The translations under genes were made by a program, and so were the position numbers. Source: Bacillus sp. NP157 (GTDB taxonomy: Bacteria; Pseudomonadota; Gammaproteobacteria; Xanthomonadales; Rhodanobacteraceae). From it: a stretch of 64,000 nucleotides of DNA. Shown here piece after piece: positions 62,379 to 64,000 of the stretch (position 1 is the first letter of the stretch; every line of letters starts with the position of its first letter). The notes below the pieces were generated by a model, which saw only the letters and a program-made list of their open reading frames with translations, was not told where the DNA came from and searched no databases. The DNA lies in the NCBI GenBank assembly GCA_018889975.1, contig CP076546.1, forward strand, positions 4,743,001 to 4,807,000, in the 5' to 3' direction.

Positions 62379-64000
62379 AGCAGCTCGGGCAGGGTCTCGA
62401 CGCCGGCGTCGATCGCCGCCTTGTGCAGGTGGATGCGCGGCAGGATGCGGGCGAAGTAGAAGTTGGCCGTGTCGCGCTTGGCCTGCTTGCCCTCGGCGTT
62501 GAGCAGGGTCGTGCCCTCGGCGGCCAGCACGCTGCGGGCCAGGCAATAGGCCAGGGTGATGTAGCCGGAGTAATACAAATAATCGACCGCGGCCGCGCCG
62601 AGTTCTTCGGGGTTGGCCTGGGCCTTGCCGGCGATCTCGATGGTCAGGTCGCCCCAGGCCTTCGCTGCTACGGCCAGCGGGCCGACATAGGCCTTCACCG
62701 TCTCGTTCGCCGCGTTGGCGTGGCAGAACGCCGAGATCTCGCCGAGGAAATGCTTCAGGCCCGCACCCTGCAGCTGGACGATCTTGCGGCCGAGCAGGTC
62801 CAGCGCCTGGATCTGCGTGGTGCCTTCGTACAGGGTGATGATGCGGGCATCGCGGACGAACTGCTCCATGCCATGTTCGGCGATGAAACCGTGGCCGCCG
62901 AAGATCTGCAGCGCTTCCTTGGTGCATTCCTGGGCCGCTTCGGTCAGCAGGCCCTTGGCGATCGGGATCAGGAACGAAAGCAGTTCACCCGCCTGCTTGC
63001 GCGCCTGCGGATCGGCATCGCGCGATTCGATGTCGCTCTGCAGCGCCGCGTAGGCGGCCAGCACGCGACCGCCCTCGACGAAGGCGCGCTGGGTGAGCAG
63101 CATCCTGCGCACGTCGGGATGGACGGTGAGCGGATCGGCCGGCTTTTCCGGCAACTTCGGGCCGGACAGCGCACGCATCTGCAGGCGCTCGCGGGCGTAG
63201 TTCAGGCTGTTCTGCAGGGCACGCTCGGATACCGCCAGGCCCTGGATGCCGACGGCGAGGCGCGCCGCATTCATCATGGTGAACATTGCCACCAGGCCCT
63301 TGTGCGCGGGGCCGATCAGCCAGCCCTGCGCCTCGTCGAAATTCATCACGCAGGTGGCCGAGCCCTTGATGCCCATCTTGTGCTCGATGGCGCCGGCCGC
63401 GGCGGCATTGCGCTCGCCCAGCGAGCCGTCCGCATTCACCTTGAACTTCGGCACCACCAGCATCGAGATGCCGCGGCTACCGGCCGGCGCGTCCGGCAGG
63501 CGGGCGAGCACGAGGTGGATGATGTTCTCGGCGAAATCGTGCTCGCCGGCGCTGATGAAGATCTTCGTGCCGGTGACCCGGTAGCTGCCGTCGTCGTTCG
63601 GTTCGGCACGAGTCTTCAGCAGGCCCAGGTCGGAGCCGGCCTGCGGTTCGGTCAGGCACATGGTGCCGGTCCAGCGGCCTTCCACCAGCGGCTTGAGGAA
63701 GGTGTCCTGCTGCCACTCGTCGCCATGGTGCTCCAGCGCGTCGGTCGCGCCGTGCGAGAGCAGGGGATAGATGCCCCAGGCCAGGTTGGCCGAGTCGATC
63801 ATTTCCTTCACCAGCGCGCCGAGCACGGCGGGGAGCGCCTGGCCACCGAATTTTTCGTGCGCGGTAAGGCCGGCCCAGCCGCCGTCGGCGTACTGGCGAT
63901 AGGCTTCCTTGAAGCCCTTCGGCGTGGTGACCGAGGCGGTCGCCTTGTCGTAGTGGCAGCCCTCGGCATCGCCGGAGGCATTCAGCGGGGCGAGCACCTG
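62375..64000 (-). CDS. Acyl-CoA dehydrogenase (5' end outside window)
   Basis: FAD-dependent acyl-CoA dehydrogenase with an extended C-terminal domain, 541 codons visible; the frame runs off the window end (VLAPLN...), so the N-terminus is missing. Present are MCLTEPQAGSDLGLLKT, ITGTKIFISAGEHD-like VTGTKIFISAGEHDFAENIIHLVLAR, the dehydrogenase C-terminal domain and ECTKEALQIFGGHGFIAEHGMEQFVRDARIITLYEGTTQIQ with the catalytic Glu. It matches the long (about 600-residue) class used in fatty-acid or branched acyl degradation. Stop TAG is inside a REP. Confidence 0.94.
   Translation of the reverse strand, partial: QVLAPLNASGDAEGCHYDKATASVTTPKGFKEAYRQYADGGWAGLTAHEKFGGQALPAVLGALVKEMIDSANLAWGIYPLLSHGATDALEHHGDEWQQDTFLKPLVEGRWTGTMCLTEPQAGSDLGLLKTRAEPNDDGSYRVTGTKIFISAGEHDFAENIIHLVLARLPDAPAGSRGISMLVVPKFKVNADGSLGERNAAAAGAIEHKMGIKGSATCVMNFDEAQGWLIGPAHKGLVAMFTMMNAARLAVGIQGLAVSERALQNSLNYARERLQMRALSGPKLPEKPADPLTVHPDVRRMLLTQRAFVEGGRVLAAYAALQSDIESRDADPQARKQAGELLSFLIPIAKGLLTEAAQECTKEALQIFGGHGFIAEHGMEQFVRDARIITLYEGTTQIQALDLLGRKIVQLQGAGLKHFLGEISAFCHANAANETVKAYVGPLAVAAKAWGDLTIEIAGKAQANPEELGAAAVDYLYYSGYITLAYCLARSVLAAEGTTLLNAEGKQAKRDTANFYFARILPRIHLHKAAIDAGVETLPELL

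Noticed and set aside
61614-62927. 437-codon minus frame extending the GNAT gene upstream
   Set aside because: The extension translates the REP pair, the tandem repeat and part of the dehydrogenase in the wrong frame. The GNAT domain begins at 62090.

Overview
The window is GC-rich chromosomal DNA from a gammaproteobacterium of the Xanthomonadales, most likely Rhodanobacteraceae (Luteibacter/Dyella-like). This is inferred from three things: the gene order yebC-ruvC-ruvA-kup-ruvB-ybgC-tolQRAB-pal-cpoB-queE-queC, the xanthomonad-type genes (DUF3011, SapC, TonB receptor), and about 17 copies of a REP palindrome that begins with GTAG, as SMAG-type REPs do. No search could be run, so the genus is a guess.

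Layout. 0-7.5 kb: end of clpB, a TonB-dependent receptor, a FmdB zinc ribbon, a DUF3011 protein, aspS and a small hydrolase. 7.5-10.8 kb: a repeat-rich insertion hotspot with an IS3-family element sitting inside a REP (3-bp target duplication) and an IS110-family element with a possible bridge-RNA region. 10.8-22.8 kb: a conserved housekeeping block for Holliday-junction processing, K+ uptake, the Tol-Pal envelope system and preQ0 synthesis. 22.7-24 kb: two unknown membrane genes beside tRNA-Lys. 24-33.4 kb: a DedA-rhodanese fusion, a two-component cluster containing a PhnD-like binding protein, a VTT membrane protein, a deaminase and glnS. 33.5-40.3 kb: apt, oxyR/ahpC with a readable OxyR site, an AhpD-like protein, DUF1428 and an M1 aminopeptidase. 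40.4-43.5 kb: an accessory patch with two unrelated families of tandem paralogues (three plus two copies) and a secreted unknown. 43.5-49 kb: a LacI regulator, a Gfo/Idh oxidoreductase and a PhyH oxygenase around a perfect LacI-type operator, then twin lipoprotein hydrolases. 49-58 kb: prmC, then a seven-gene minus-strand operon. 58-64 kb: dxs, HNH nuclease, SapC, GNAT and an acyl-CoA dehydrogenase cut by the window end.

The strongest candidate for an undescribed system is the minus-strand operon 57886 to 50024. It runs MoxR-like AAA+ ATPase, unknown, protein with HEIGHH metalloprotease-like motif plus VWA domain, unknown, PaaK-like adenylate-forming enzyme, PnuC, NadR. All six junctions overlap by 1 to 4 bases (ATGA, GTGA or TGATG), so a chaperone/VWA machine is translationally coupled to NAD-precursor uptake and salvage.

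Two genome-scale patterns also stand out. Four genes use the TAG of the REP GTAG head as their stop codon. Several genes (ruvB, apt, lacI, prmC) have a -10-like box 6-7 nt before ATG and no Shine-Dalgarno, which predicts leaderless mRNAs.
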